Source: Calothrix sp. PCC 6303
GTDB lineage: Bacteria > Cyanobacteriota > Cyanobacteriia > Cyanobacteriales > Nostocaceae
Length of the DNA stretch: 64,000 bases
Assembly (NCBI RefSeq): GCF_000317435.1
Contig: NC_019751.1
Location: 2,852,001-2,916,000 of the forward strand
Reading direction: 5' to 3'
Positions within the stretch are counted from its first letter, which is position 1, and every line of letters begins with the position of its first letter. A model generated the notes under the pieces. The model saw only the letters and a program-made list of their open reading frames with translations. It was not told the DNA's origin and ran no database searches. Shown here piece by piece: positions 63,809-64,000 of this stretch. The position numbers and the translations under genes are program-made.

Positions 63809-64000
63809 ATGAAAAAATCTACTGCAATTTCTCTACATATACCACCAAAGATGTGGTCTGAATTTCGAGAATCTATGCTCAAGTCTCGGATGTTTAATGA
63901 AGAAGTAATTGGTTTTTTATTTTGTCAGCGACATCAAGTTTCAAAATCCAAAATTCGGTACATTCCCAAAACTTGGGTTGTTCCAGCTTCTGACTGCTAC
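63809..64000 (+). CDS. JAB/MPN-type protein (possibly E1-JAB fusion), N-terminal part only
   Basis: 64 codons from ATG 63809 are open to the edge. ISLHIPPKMWSEFRESMLKS is followed by EEVIGFLFCQRHQVSKSKIR and YIPKTWVVPASDCY. The EEVIGFLF strand is like the JAMM/JAB segment with the first conserved Glu; the HxH and D of the zinc site would be outside. In related operons this gene is a deubiquitinase-like JAB protein or a ThiF-JAB fusion. The assignment depends on this motif and its neighbours. Confidence 0.6.
   Translation, partial: MKKSTAISLHIPPKMWSEFRESMLKSRMFNEEVIGFLFCQRHQVSKSKIRYIPKTWVVPASDCY

Overview
The window looks like chromosome or large-plasmid DNA of a filamentous, probably heterocyst-forming cyanobacterium (Nostocales type). 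The evidence is the very frequent HIP1 palindrome GCGATCGC, heptamer short tandem repeats between genes (TTAGCTA, GGCAGTA), long TPR and pentapeptide proteins, a cyanobacterial acyl-ACP synthetase and a carotenoid oxygenase. The species cannot be fixed from the sequence.

Region 1 (1-18 kb) is a contractile injection system (CIS) of the cyanobacterial/eCIS type. The left, minus-strand arm holds a Pvc16/DUF4255 terminator-like protein, a small protein and the start of the Afp15-like AAA ATPase, which runs off the edge. The right, plus-strand arm holds one sheath, four tube-family proteins, two tail-assembly-type proteins, a DUF6760 peptide that may be made by frameshifting, a very repetitive ~1400-residue protein split by one extra base, a CIS_tube/Afp7-like baseplate protein, a VgrG/Afp8-like spike and a PAAR-like tip. 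A membrane-anchored pseudokinase fused to a PstS-like binding domain follows. Baseplate genes of the gp25/Afp11/Afp12 type are not seen and may lie to the left.

Region 2 (18-29 kb) has divergent secreted TPR and pentapeptide-repeat proteins, an IS graveyard with gene scars, an acyl-ACP/CoA synthetase and an OFA-type MFS transporter. Region 3 (28.7-35.7 kb) is ordinary accessory content: a nonsense-broken gene, an HTH protein, a phosphatase, an AlkD-like repair protein, a Crp/Fnr regulator, an SDR, a lipoprotein candidate and a divergent glycosyltransferase/TetR pair.

Region 4 (35.8-47 kb) is insertion-rich. It includes an IS5-like element with a likely programmed frameshift, a TetR gene with two clear operators, a tyrosine integrase cut cleanly by an IS1634-like element, and beside it the 3' half of a tRNA-Phe gene flanked by paired TTTACCCC repeats. 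The last looks like an attP-type attachment site. A HigBA-type toxin-antitoxin pair follows directly.

Region 5 (47-64 kb) looks like plasmid or integrative-element backbone: a carotenoid oxygenase, a SNF2 helicase with a coiled-coil partner, a minus-strand set of M23 peptidase, lysozyme-like, FtsK-like ATPase and RusA-like genes, two IS elements, and at the right edge a ubiquitin-like protein, an E2-like protein and the start of a JAB-type protease. These last three form a prokaryotic ubiquitin-like conjugation operon that continues beyond the window.
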